Shown here: in pieces, positions 1 through 7,526 of the stretch
How the letters are laid out: the number at the start of each line of letters is the position of its first letter
How positions within the stretch are numbered: the stretch's first letter is position 1
Assembly (NCBI GenBank): GCA_002482435.1
Contig: DLFZ01000125.1
Coordinates: forward strand, 7,528 to 23,839
Source: Christensenella sp. UBA7707
GTDB taxonomy: Bacteria; Bacillota; Clostridia; Christensenellales; CAG-138
DNA: 16,312 nucleotides
Direction of reading: 5' to 3'
Translations under genes and position numbers: made by a program
The notes under the pieces: generated by a model
The model's input: only the letters and a program-made list of their open reading frames with translations
Database searches by the model: none
What the model was told of the DNA's origin: nothing

Positions 1-1652
1 GTGGGCGTAAAGTCGTGCAGCGTGCCGTTTTTGAGCGCAAAGTAAATATCCACAATGGAAAACGCGTTCAAAAGTTGGCGTTTGTACTCGTGCATACGCT
101 TAACCTGCACGTCAAACAGGAACGAAGGCGGAATGGATACCCCCTCTTTTTCCTTGATGACGGCGGAAAGCTGCTTCTTTTTGATGTGCTTGATCTCGTT
201 GAAGCGGCGCACAGCGTCCTCATCGATGTGCTCGCGGAACTTCGCGATTTCGTTGAGGTCGGTCAAAAAGCCGTCGCCTATTTTGTCCGCGAGGAACTCC
301 GTAAGTTCGGGGTTGCATAGCCCCAGCCACCTTCGCTGGGTGATGCCATTGGTGATGTTACGGAATCGTTCCGGATATACCGCGTACCAATCCTTAAATA
401 CATCGTTTTTCAAAATTTCGGTGTGGATCTTCGCCACGCCGTTCACGTAGGTGCAAACATAGCAGGCTAGGCGCGCCATGTGGATTTGCCCACCGGAGAT
501 GATGCTCATGCGCTCCATGTGTTCGCCGTTGATGCCCGCGCGGGAAAGCTCCCCGCGAAGCGCTTCGTTGATCCGCACGATGATGGCGCCGATTTCCGGT
601 ATAACGCTGTTCAGAAGCTCCACATCCCATTTTTCGAGCGCCTCGCCCATGATGGTGTGGTTGGTGTAGTGAAAGCTCTCGCGCGCCACATCGAGCGCGG
701 CTTCAAAATCCATCCCTTCCTTCATCAAAAGCCTGATAAGCTCCGGAATAGAAACAGCGGGATGCGTATCGTTGAGCTGAATGGCGCAATGGGCCGCAAA
801 CGCGGAAAAATCCCTACCACGTACGCGCACATAGCGGCGTACAATGTCCTGCAGCGACGCGCTTGAAAGGAAGTACTGCTGTTTCAGCCTTAATTTTTTA
901 CCCGCATCGGTGCTATCGTTGGGATAAAGGACGCGCGTAATGTCTTCCACGGAATTCTTGGCGGCAATGGCGCGGTCATACTCTTGATCGTTGAACAAAG
1001 CGAAGTCGAACTCCTCTATGGGTTCGCTCTGCCACAGGCGAAGCGTGCCGATGTTGCGCGTTTTGTAGCCGATGATGGGCATATCGTAGGGCACGGCAAG
1101 CACCTTTTGATCGGCAAATTCCACGGTGATGGTTTTGTCGTCGCGCCGCCTGCTCCATGGATCGCCGAAGCGCTGCCAATCATCCGCTTTTTCCACTTGA
1201 AACCCGTCCACAAGATACTGCTTGAAAAGGCCGAACTTATAGCGAAGCCCATAACCCTCAAGCGGTATGTCGCAGGATGCCGCGCTATCCAAAAAACAGG
1301 CCGCAAGCCTTCCGAGGCCGCCGTTGCCGAGCGCGTCATCCTCAATGTCTTCCATTGCATAAAGATCGGCGCCGCGCGCACGCAAAAGCTCGCGTACTTC
1401 ATCGACGATACCCAAACAATAGAGGTTGTTGAACACCATCCGCCCCATCAAATATTCGGCAGAAAAGTAGTACGCGCGCCGCACGCGCTCGTGCGCCCGC
1501 CTGCTTTCCCGCCAATCGTTTGCGATTTCAAGCATGACGGCCTCCCCAAGCGCATTGTGGAGCTGTACCGTGCTTGCCTCATGCAGCTCGATCTGATAAC
1601 GGCTTTTGAGTTCCTCTTCCATACGCCGCATAATGGCATTGCTGTTGACCAT
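1..1652 (-). CDS. glgP: Glycogen/maltodextrin phosphorylase, C-terminus cut by window edge
   Basis: Releases glucose-1-phosphate from the non-reducing ends of alpha-1,4-glucans using phosphate and PLP; cytoplasmic glycogen breakdown. I translated the minus strand from the ATG at 1652-1650: 550 codons are open to the left edge with no stop. Family signatures in order: YYFSAEYLMGR, DALGNGGLGRLAACFLDS (about residues 105-122), YGLRYKFGLFKQ, QLNDTHPAVSIPELIR, a YTNHT segment, RNITNGITQRRWL and QVKRMHEYKRQLLN. Family members are about 800-840 residues, so roughly 250-290 residues are missing, including the PLP-lysine region. The start is supported by GGAG at 1661-1664, 8 nt upstream. It diverges from a MarR regulator; no other glycogen gene is visible. 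Whether the natural substrate is glycogen or maltodextrin cannot be decided from sequence alone. Confidence 0.96.
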   Translation of the reverse strand, partial: MVNSNAIMRRMEEELKSRYQIELHEASTVQLHNALGEAVMLEIANDWRESRRAHERVRRAYYFSAEYLMGRMVFNNLYCLGIVDEVRELLRARGADLYAMEDIEDDALGNGGLGRLAACFLDSAASCDIPLEGYGLRYKFGLFKQYLVDGFQVEKADDWQRFGDPWSRRRDDKTITVEFADQKVLAVPYDMPIIGYKTRNIGTLRLWQSEPIEEFDFALFNDQEYDRAIAAKNSVEDITRVLYPNDSTDAGKKLRLKQQYFLSSASLQDIVRRYVRVRGRDFSAFAAHCAIQLNDTHPAVSIPELIRLLMKEGMDFEAALDVARESFHYTNHTIMGEALEKWDVELLNSVIPEIGAIIVRINEALRGELSRAGINGEHMERMSIISGGQIHMARLACYVCTYVNGVAKIHTEILKNDVFKDWYAVYPERFRNITNGITQRRWLGLCNPELTEFLADKIGDGFLTDLNEIAKFREHIDEDAVRRFNEIKHIKKKQLSAVIKEKEGVSIPPSFLFDVQVKRMHEYKRQLLNAFSIVDIYFALKNGTLHDFTP

Positions 1653-1710
1653 GTAACAATCTCCGTTCCTTTTCAAGGCTTATATAAAGCTGTTATTTTA
1701 CCGTAATTTT

Positions 1711-1722
1711 GCGCATATGCGC
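1711..1722. promoter_or_regulatory. Perfect 12-bp palindrome upstream of glgP
   Basis: GCGCATATGCGC is a perfect palindrome whose nearest edge is 59 bp upstream of the glgP start codon, in the divergent glgP/marR intergenic region. It could be an operator for the adjacent MarR protein or another dimeric regulator. GCGC-rich words are common in this DNA, so chance is possible. Regulator identity is inference. Confidence 0.3.
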
Positions 1723-1759
1723 TTGGCCAAAGGGCAAGGGCCGCACGCGCATAAAAATT

Positions 1760-1778
1760 AAGCGTAACATGGACGCTT
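1760..1778. promoter_or_regulatory. Inverted repeat AAGCGT-N7-ACGCTT in the glgP/marR intergenic region
   Basis: Six-base arms AAGCGT (1760-1765) and ACGCTT (1773-1778) flank a 7-bp spacer, 19 bp in total. The size suits a winged-helix dimer such as MarR. Location between two divergent genes favours a regulatory role, but no second identical copy is present to confirm a motif. Confidence 0.3.
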
Positions 1779-1832
1779 GCGGACATTTTACCATATCGAC
1801 AAAATGCGCGCAAATCCGTTTTTCGCCGCACC

Positions 1833-1854
1833 GTTTTGCGCTCGACGCCAAAAC
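1833..1854. promoter_or_regulatory. Imperfect inverted repeat overlapping the marR -35 region
   Basis: GTTTTGCG (1833-1840) and CGCCAAAAC (1846-1854) form an inverted repeat with one extra C in the right arm. It covers the candidate -35 of the marR promoter (1842-1847), where a bound regulator would block RNA polymerase. This is the placement expected for MarR autorepression; the assignment is inferred from position only. Confidence 0.35.
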
Positions 1855-1870
1855 GCTCATATGATATAGT
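1842..1870 (+). promoter_or_regulatory. Candidate sigma-A promoter of the marR gene
   Basis: TCGACG at 1842-1847 (4/6 match to TTGACA), a 17-bp spacer, and TATAGT at 1865-1870 (5/6 match to TATAAT). Transcription would begin near 1877, about 70 nt before the marR ATG. I see no equally good promoter on the opposite strand for glgP; TAAAAT-like and TATATA-like -10 candidates there lack a -35. Confidence 0.5.
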
Positions 1871-1947
1871 ATTCACAAAACCTACGCGTATTTAAGCTTT
1901 GTTCATTGCATGAGCTTTACAAACAAACGGTTCGGAGGCGTTCGCTT

Positions 1948-2400
1948 ATGAGCGAAAAGTCAAGCGCGCTCGATTTTTCTAGGGCATTTCAAGCGCTCGA
2001 TCACACCTATTCTATCTGCATGCAGCGCACGTTGAGTAAGTATGGGCTGTATCCCGGACAGCCGCAGCTTTTGTTTGCCGTAAGAAGCCTTAACCGCCCC
2101 ACGCAAAACGAGCTTGCCACGGTTTTGTGCATAAGCAAAGCATCGGTCGGCGTTTCCCTGCGGCGGCTTGAAAACGCGGGGTTTCTTAAGCGCATGCGCG
2201 ACAAGGAGGATTCGCGTTGCATTCGCATCCTTCTCACCAAAAAGGGCGAGGAGTACGCGCGCTGGTGCGACATCGATTTTGAGATGATCTTCACCACGAT
2301 GCTTGAGGGGCTCACGTTTGAGCAGCGGGAAAACACGCTGCAGCAGATCAAACGCATGGAGAAAAACCTCGACGAGCTTAGGACACGGCTTGAAAAATAG
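1948..2400 (+). CDS. MarR-family transcriptional regulator
   Basis: A 150-residue winged-helix DNA-binding protein, typical MarR size. The helix-turn-helix lies near residues 52-77 (TQNELATVLCISKASVGVSL), followed by RRLENAGFLKR and the wing DKEDSRCIRILLTKKG, matching the MarR pattern D-x-R-x(3)-I-x-LT-x(2)-G. The N- and C-terminal helices form the usual dimerisation region; residues 125-150 are charged and helical. ATG 1948 is chosen because GGAGG at 1934-1938 sits 9 nt upstream; an upstream in-frame TTG at 1906 lacks a ribosome binding site. It diverges from glgP, so it may repress itself and possibly glgP. The ligand is unknown, and the fold alone does not indicate a drug-resistance role. 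Confidence 0.93.
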   Translation: MSEKSSALDFSRAFQALDHTYSICMQRTLSKYGLYPGQPQLLFAVRSLNRPTQNELATVLCISKASVGVSLRRLENAGFLKRMRDKEDSRCIRILLTKKGEEYARWCDIDFEMIFTTMLEGLTFEQRENTLQQIKRMEKNLDELRTRLEK

Positions 2401-2430
2401 CGCATTCCCATTTGACTTTTTTGAATTGAT

Positions 2431-2461
2431 TAGGCCGGTTGGAAATTGTCCAACCGGCCTA
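2431..2461. terminator. 13-bp perfect hairpin between convergent marR and ansA, likely bidirectional terminator
   Basis: TAGGCCGGTTGGA (2431-2443) pairs perfectly with TCCAACCGGCCTA (2449-2461) around a 5-nt AATTG loop. It is 31 nt after the marR stop and 29 nt after the ansA stop on the other strand. Neither side has a clean U-run, so termination may be imperfect or rely on stem strength. Placement between convergent genes makes a shared terminator the simplest reading. Confidence 0.75.
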
Positions 2462-2489
2462 TTGGTATATTTGCTAAGTTTTGCTTGCT

Positions 2490-3485
2490 CTATTCGCCCG
2501 CTACCACGCCAAGCTCGCCGCACAGGTCGGTTTGCATTTTGGCGCGTATCTCTAAAAGATCTTTCGTGTGGCCGAGCGCGTACATAAGCTTTGTAACGGC
2601 CGCCTCGGTCGTCATATCTGCGGCGGAGATGACGCCCGCCTCGCGCAGGGCATGGCTGACCTCGTAAATATCAGGCGTGCTGGCCTCATAAAGGCATTGC
2701 GAGGTGAGAACCACCGGTATGCCGCCTTTTACAAGCTTTTTGATGCTTTCCGCGTGATCGCGGCGGAAGTTGTGCACGCCCCCAAGGCCGAACGCCTCCA
2801 CGACGACGCCTTTTACATCGCAATTCAAAAGCATTTCTAAAATGGCGGGGCTCGTACCCGGAATCAGTTTGATGAGTGCAACGCGCTCGTCGATGGCATC
2901 AAAAAATTGAAATTCTCCGTTGGGTCTGTGCGGATAAAGCTCCACATACGCGTCGTTGGCCACGGTGCCGATGTAGGGGTAGTTGATGGACTCAAACGCG
3001 TTTCTTGAAACCGTGCGTGTTTTTACCGCGCGGCACCCCAAAATGAACGAGCCGCCAAAACATACGTAAACCCCACCCGCCATGCGCCGCGCCGCGATGA
3101 GCGCATCTTTAAGGTTTTTCCTCCCATCCGAATCCGGTCGAACAATTGGGTACTGCGAGCCGGTCATCACCACGGGTATGGGGATGTTCAAAAGCATAAA
3201 GCTGAGCATGGAGGCGGTATAGGCCATGGTATCCGTTCCATGGGTAACAATTACGCCGCCGTACCCCTGTTCCACGCTTTTTTTAATCTCTTCGGCGATT
3301 ACACGCCACTCTTCGGGCTGAATGTTGGAGCTGTCCATGCTGAAAAGATCCACACAATCCACGTCAAAAACAGGCATATCCGCATATTCAAGAAGCTGGC
3401 TGCCCGTGAGCCCGGGCATCAACCCGTTTTCTCCCGGCAAACAAGCGATGGTGCCGCCCGTTGACACAAGCTTGAGCTTTGGCAT
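2490..3485 (-). CDS. ansA: L-asparaginase (cytoplasmic type I-like)
   Basis: Hydrolyses L-asparagine to aspartate and ammonia. The 331-residue length matches bacterial asparaginases. Both catalytic threonine motifs are present: STGGTIA at residues 8-14 (Thr12) and THGTDTM at 81-87 (Thr84-Asp85). Substrate-site SMDSSNIQPEEW (49-60), VMTGSQYP and GGVYVCFGG also match the family. No signal peptide is visible, which argues for the cytoplasmic type over secreted type II. The ATG at 3485 is preceded by a purine-rich AAGGCGGAAAG. The gene starts 24 bp after the PatB-like gene ends, on the same strand, so the two are likely co-transcribed and end at the hairpin at 2431-2461. Some glutaminase activity cannot be excluded. 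Confidence 0.95.
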   Translation of the reverse strand: MPKLKLVSTGGTIACLPGENGLMPGLTGSQLLEYADMPVFDVDCVDLFSMDSSNIQPEEWRVIAEEIKKSVEQGYGGVIVTHGTDTMAYTASMLSFMLLNIPIPVVMTGSQYPIVRPDSDGRKNLKDALIAARRMAGGVYVCFGGSFILGCRAVKTRTVSRNAFESINYPYIGTVANDAYVELYPHRPNGEFQFFDAIDERVALIKLIPGTSPAILEMLLNCDVKGVVVEAFGLGGVHNFRRDHAESIKKLVKGGIPVVLTSQCLYEASTPDIYEVSHALREAGVISAADMTTEAAVTKLMYALGHTKDLLEIRAKMQTDLCGELGVVAGE

Positions 3486-3509
3486 AACGCTTTCCGCCTT
3501 TCTTTTCCT

Positions 3510-4685
3510 TTAAGAAATCATACCCCGCACGGCTTGTTCCATGCGCAAAAGCGCGCGTTCAAGCTCGACTTGCGGCAGCGCGAGGTTGATGCGCTCAAAC
3601 CCGCTTCCGCCCGTGCCGAAAATATAACCCTCATCGAGCGCCAAAAACGCTTTTTCCAGCATCAGCTTTTCAAGCGCCTCGTCAGAAAGCGCAAGGCTTC
3701 GCATATCAACCCATGCGAGATAGGTGCCCTGCGCTTCAATCAGCTTGAGCATGGGCAAACGTTCCTTCAAAAATGCGTCGAGCACATCGAAATTACGCCC
3801 CACCATGGCCGAAAATTGCGAAAGCCACGCTTCACCTTCGTTGTATGCGGCGATTGTAGCGGCACGAGCAAAGTATGGAATGATTTCGGACGATTCGCGC
3901 ATGAACACCTTTTGAAACGCTTCCTGCCTCTTCTTATCGGCGATGAAAATGTTCGAGCAGGAAAGCCCCGCGAGGTTGAAGGTTTTGCTGACGGCTGTGC
4001 ATACCGCGCAGTGTTCGGCCATGCCGTCGATCGTGGCGAATACGGTATGCTTTCCTCCGTGATGCACAATGTCCGCATGGATTTCGTCGGCGATCACAAA
4101 CACACCGTATTTCACGCAAATCTCACCAAGGCGCGCAAGCTCCTGCGCCGTCCACACCCGCCCTACGGGGTTGTGCGGGCTGCAAAGGATGAGAAGCTTG
4201 GGCGCTTTTTCTTTGCACAGTGTTTCGAACCCCGAAAAATCCATTTCGTAGTGCCCGTCTTTTAACACAAGCGGGTTTTCAAGAAGGGTACGCCCATTGT
4301 TGCGCACGGCAAAGCGAAACGGCGGGTATACGGGAGGCTGAATCACAACCCCATCACCCTCTGCGGTAAACGCGCGCACCGCCATACCGAGCGCCGTTAC
4401 CACGCCCGCGGTGTTGAACATGCTTTCCTGTTCGGGCGAATAGTTATGACGCCGCTCCATCCACGCGCGCACGGCAGAAAAATATGCGTCGTCCGCGTAG
4501 GTGTAGCCGTAAACGCCATGCTCGGCGGCTTTCATAACGGCAGCCTGCACCGCCGGTGCGGTTTTAAATTCCATATCCGCAATGGTAAGCGGAATGAAGC
4601 CCGCGCTTTTTACGGGCTCCGGCGCCATATCGTGCTTGATGGCGCCCGTTTTTACGCGGTCGACAATGCTTTCAAAATCGTACAT
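3510..4685 (-). CDS. patB: PatB/MalY-type PLP-dependent C-S lyase / aminotransferase
   Basis: A fold-type I PLP enzyme of the MalY/PatB family, whose members act as cystathionine beta-lyase, cysteine desulfhydrase or aminotransferase in the cytoplasm. From the chosen start the protein is 391 residues, the family norm. Visible motifs: PLTIADMEFKTAP (32-44), QPPVYPPFR (116-124), CSPHNPVGRVW (168-178), DEIHADIVHHG (200-210) and the PLP-lysine segment SKTFNLAGL with Lys234. The open frame continues 65 codons upstream, but that part is not family-like and crosses the promoter; ATG 4685 has GAGG a few bases upstream. It is first in a two-gene unit with ansA. The exact reaction (C-S lysis or transamination) cannot be read from sequence. 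Confidence 0.92.
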   Translation of the reverse strand: MYDFESIVDRVKTGAIKHDMAPEPVKSAGFIPLTIADMEFKTAPAVQAAVMKAAEHGVYGYTYADDAYFSAVRAWMERRHNYSPEQESMFNTAGVVTALGMAVRAFTAEGDGVVIQPPVYPPFRFAVRNNGRTLLENPLVLKDGHYEMDFSGFETLCKEKAPKLLILCSPHNPVGRVWTAQELARLGEICVKYGVFVIADEIHADIVHHGGKHTVFATIDGMAEHCAVCTAVSKTFNLAGLSCSNIFIADKKRQEAFQKVFMRESSEIIPYFARAATIAAYNEGEAWLSQFSAMVGRNFDVLDAFLKERLPMLKLIEAQGTYLAWVDMRSLALSDEALEKLMLEKAFLALDEGYIFGTGGSGFERINLALPQVELERALLRMEQAVRGMIS

Positions 4686-4772
4686 AAACTGCCTCGCTGT
4701 AGGAAGGATGAAAAAGAATGCGATTGGACGGGAAGAATCTGGAAAATCCGCTGTTTGTGCGGATACAGCTTG

Positions 4773-4800
4773 ATTATAATACAATTCTAAACTCGTTAAA
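4773..4800 (-). promoter_or_regulatory. Candidate sigma-A promoter of patB-ansA
   Basis: On the minus strand TTTAAC (4800-4795) lies 16 bp before a perfect TATAAT (4778-4773). The -35 is weak. Transcription would start near 4766, giving a leader of about 80 nt before the patB ATG at 4685. Confidence 0.5.
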
Positions 4801-4891
4801 AGTATATAATCCCCTTTCGTTTCAAAGGGCGCGGCTCCACAACGAATCGATTGAGCGTGGCAAAATTTGCCGTAAAACAAGGGAGGTGTTC

Positions 4892-4920
4892 TTGCACCTA
4901 GGATATGTGTGATTTATAAT
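4892..4920 (+). promoter_or_regulatory. Candidate sigma-A promoter of the MFS transporter
   Basis: TTGCAC at 4892-4897, a 17-bp spacer and a perfect TATAAT at 4915-4920. Transcription would begin near 4927, about 55 nt before the ATG at 4983. The patB and MFS promoters are divergent and their -10 boxes are separated by about 135 bp. Confidence 0.6.
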
Positions 4921-4982
4921 ATAGAAAGAAATTCGAACAGCACATCCCTTTCGCCCATCGCAACAAAACTTTGGAGGTAAGC

Positions 4983-6278
4983 ATGAAGCTCAATTACAAG
5001 CGCACGCTGCTCGTTGGACTTGCGTTTTTCTCCATCTGCGCATTTTGGCAGATGTATGACGCGGTCGTTCCCTTGATTCTTCGCGATACGTTTCACCTTG
5101 GTGATACGCTTGCGGGCTTTATCATGTCCATCGACAACATCTTGGCCATTTTCATGCTGCCGCTTTTTGGATCGTTTTCCGACAAGGCGGGCAGGCGTAT
5201 GCCGTTTATCATCGTCGGCACGGCCGCAGCGGTAATTTTCACGGTACTGCTCCCGGTTACGGTGGCGCAAAGCTCGCTTTTGATGTTCTTTTTGTGTCTC
5301 GGCATGATGCTCATCTCCATGGGCACCTACCGTTCCCCCGCCGTCGCGCTGATGCCCGACGTAACGCCTAAGCCCCTTCGCAGCAAGGGGAACGCCATCA
5401 TCAACCTCATGGGTACGCTCGGCGGCGTTTATACGCTGATCGCCGTAAAGCTTCTCGTCAAAAAAACCGCCGACGGCACGCCGCCCGACTATGAAGCGCT
5501 GTTCATCGCGGTCGCGGGGCTGATGGTCGTTGCGGTGATTTTCCTCGTCCTTGCCATCAACGAGAAAAAGCTCGTGCAGCAGATGCGCGACATCAACTAC
5601 GGCGTAGACCCTGCCGACGAGCCGCAGGAAAACCCCGATGCACCTGACCAAAAGCTACCGCCGGATATGCTCAAAAGCCTGCTTTTGATTTTGTTCTCCA
5701 TCCTCTTCTGGTTCATGGGCTACAACGCCGTGACCACGGCATTCACAAAGTACGCCACGCAGGTGTGGCAGCAGGACGTTGGTCAGGCATCTACCTGTTT
5801 GATGATCGCCACAGTCGGCGCGGTCGTTTCCTACCTTCCCATCGGCTTCCTCGCGAGCAGGTTTGGGCGTAAAAAGATCATTCTCGCGGGCGTCGTACTT
5901 TTGACGGCTTGCTTCGCCCTCGGTGCGATAGTGGCCGAAAAGTTCAGCCCCGGGCTTTATTTCATGTTCGCGCTTGTCGGTGCTGCGTGGGCGGCCATCA
6001 ACGTAAACAGCTATCCGATGGTAGTGGAAATCAGCCGCAGCGGCAACATCGGCAAATATACGGGCTATTACTACCTTTTCTCCATGGCCGCACAGATCGT
6101 TACCCCCACGGTTTCGGGCTATCTGCTTGAACACGTAGGGTACCATACGCTGTTCCCCTACTCCGCCGTAATGGTGGCGCTTTCGTTTTTCACCATGCTT
6201 CTCACCCGCCACGGCGACAGCAAGCCCATTCAAGCCAAGAGCAAGCTTGAGGCGTTCGACACACCGGACGGCGACTGA
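4983..6278 (+). CDS. MFS transporter, SLC45/sucrose-symporter-like
   Basis: A 431-residue polytopic membrane protein with about 12 hydrophobic segments in two halves, separated by a charged loop near residues 194-228. The MFS loop 2-3 signature appears as GSFSDKAGRR (63-72), with the second-half equivalent ASRFGRKK (291-298). The stretch YRSPAVALMPDVTPKPLRSKGNAIINLMG (split here at 116-130 and 131-144) and GKYTGYYYLFSMAAQIVTP resemble SLC45-like and sucrose/H+ symporter relatives. I therefore favour proton-coupled uptake of a sugar or glycoside, but the substrate is unproven. ATG 4983 is chosen over the in-frame TTG 4971 because that TTG is part of the GGAGG ribosome binding site (4973-4977). 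Monocistronic: own promoter and terminator. Confidence 0.88.
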   Translation: MKLNYKRTLLVGLAFFSICAFWQMYDAVVPLILRDTFHLGDTLAGFIMSIDNILAIFMLPLFGSFSDKAGRRMPFIIVGTAAAVIFTVLLPVTVAQSSLLMFFLCLGMMLISMGTYRSPAVALMPDVTPKPLRSKGNAIINLMGTLGGVYTLIAVKLLVKKTADGTPPDYEALFIAVAGLMVVAVIFLVLAINEKKLVQQMRDINYGVDPADEPQENPDAPDQKLPPDMLKSLLLILFSILFWFMGYNAVTTAFTKYATQVWQQDVGQASTCLMIATVGAVVSYLPIGFLASRFGRKKIILAGVVLLTACFALGAIVAEKFSPGLYFMFALVGAAWAAINVNSYPMVVEISRSGNIGKYTGYYYLFSMAAQIVTPTVSGYLLEHVGYHTLFPYSAVMVALSFFTMLLTRHGDSKPIQAKSKLEAFDTPDGD

Positions 6279-6291
6279 GTCCGTTTTCTTC

Positions 6292-6325
6292 AAAAGAGCC
6301 GTGCGCGGACACGGCTCTTTTGTTT
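6292..6325 (+). terminator. Rho-independent terminator of the MFS gene
   Basis: AAAAGAGCCGTG (6292-6303) pairs with CACGGCTCTTTT (6310-6321) around a 6-nt loop and runs into TTTTGTTTC. It begins 14 nt after the MFS stop codon. A-rich 5' and T-rich 3' arms make it a good terminator on the plus strand. Confidence 0.9.
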
Positions 6326-6373
6326 CATCCGTTCAATCGCCTGCGCAAAACATGATCGGAGTCTGACTTTTTT

Positions 6374-7468
6374 ATGAAACGCAAAAAGAAGCTTTTTATC
6401 ATCCTTTTGTCCGTCGCTGTCGTCGTTGCGGCCGGCCTTGCCGGTTTTGCGGCATACGGCGCGCAAAGGCTTGAGGCGCTTAGGGGCATGTCGTTTCACG
6501 ACATGCTTACCTATACCATGGAAAACAAAAAAGACGCCGTAATCACCGTTGGTAGCCTTCAAAACGGCGAGGTGCAATGGACGGTTTACGGCGAAAACGG
6601 CGCTGTTTTGCCGCAAGAGCTTCGCACCTATGAAATCGGCTCCCTCACAAAAACCTTTACCGCCTCGCTGCTTGCAAAAGCGGTATCCGATGGCAAGATC
6701 AGCCTGAACGAGGATATCGACAGCTATCTCGACCTGCCCCAAAAAGATTACTACCCCACGCTGAGGCGGCTTATCACACACACGTCTGGCTGCCGTGCGT
6801 TTTATTTTGAAACGCCCATGCTTACAAACTTTCTCTACGGCGGAAACGACTTTTACCGCATCACGCAAAACATGGTCGTTGAACGGCTTTCAAAAGTTGA
6901 TTTGGAGGATTGCGACTATCCGTTTTTGTACTCCAACTTTGGCCTCTCTGCGGTAGGGCTTGTGCTTCAAAACGTTTACGGCGCGGAGTTTCGCGTACTC
7001 ATGAACGCATACATTGCCGAAGAACTGGGCTTAAAAAACACGCGCCTTTCCACCGGTTCGGGCGAGGTGGAAAACGGCTGGCTTTGGAAGGATGACGACG
7101 CCTATCTGCCCGCCGGAGCACTGCTCTCCAACATCGAGGATATGCTAAGCTACGCGCAGATGCAAATGGAGGAAACGCCCGCCTACCTTGCCCTGTCGCA
7201 CGAGGCACTCGCCTGCGGAACCGAAACCTCCGTCCAAAACGAAGCGATGGGCATTCGTGTGGATGCGGTTGGAATGGGATGGATGATCGATGAGGAAAAC
7301 GGCATTGTGTGGCACAACGGCGGCACAAGCAACTACAATTCTTACCTCGGCTTTGACGCGAAAAGACAGGTTGCCGTGGTAATTTTGTCAAACCTGCCGC
7401 CCGACTACAAAATTCCTGCGACCGTAATGGGCATTGCGCTTCTTAGGCAGCTGCAAAACGCGAATTAG
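6374..7468 (+). CDS. Membrane-anchored beta-lactamase-fold serine hydrolase (class C/PBP-like)
   Basis: A 364-residue protein of the beta-lactamase-related family (serine DD-peptidase/esterase fold). The N-terminus KRKKK followed by a hydrophobic stretch (about 7-28) is a signal peptide or membrane anchor, placing the domain outside the membrane. Catalytic motifs: SLTK at 90-93 (SxxK, nucleophile Ser90, base Lys93), YSN at 186-188 and HNGGT at 314-318 in the place of the third KTG/HxG box. Known relatives include D-amino-acid peptidases, esterases and cell-wall enzymes, so the fold alone does not imply antibiotic resistance. The ribosome binding site is weak: GGAG at 6358-6361, 12 nt upstream. 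No convincing promoter is seen in the 95-bp gap after the MFS terminator. The nitroreductase follows 58 bp later. Confidence 0.88.
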   Translation: MKRKKKLFIILLSVAVVVAAGLAGFAAYGAQRLEALRGMSFHDMLTYTMENKKDAVITVGSLQNGEVQWTVYGENGAVLPQELRTYEIGSLTKTFTASLLAKAVSDGKISLNEDIDSYLDLPQKDYYPTLRRLITHTSGCRAFYFETPMLTNFLYGGNDFYRITQNMVVERLSKVDLEDCDYPFLYSNFGLSAVGLVLQNVYGAEFRVLMNAYIAEELGLKNTRLSTGSGEVENGWLWKDDDAYLPAGALLSNIEDMLSYAQMQMEETPAYLALSHEALACGTETSVQNEAMGIRVDAVGMGWMIDEENGIVWHNGGTSNYNSYLGFDAKRQVAVVILSNLPPDYKIPATVMGIALLRQLQNAN

Positions 7469-7526
7469 GCGTAGGAAGCGTTTGAAAAGCGAACCCTAAT
7501 ACAACAGAGAAAGAGGTGCATTCAAC

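Noticed and set aside
984..1706. A 240-codon plus-strand open frame opposite glgP
   Set aside because: The minus strand encodes an unmistakable glycogen phosphorylase across the same bases; the plus frame has no family features.
4686..4880. The 65-codon upstream extension of the PatB reading frame
   Set aside because: It crosses the candidate promoter, has no family similarity, and the family-length protein starts at ATG 4685 with its own ribosome binding site.
4914..6293. Two long minus-strand open frames opposite the MFS gene
   Set aside because: Composition is His/Arg/Asp rich and motif-free, as expected for antisense of a hydrophobic membrane protein gene.
6374..7468. Reading the serine hydrolase as a beta-lactamase resistance gene
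   Set aside because: The fold is shared by many esterases and peptidases, and the motifs do not single out a resistance enzyme.
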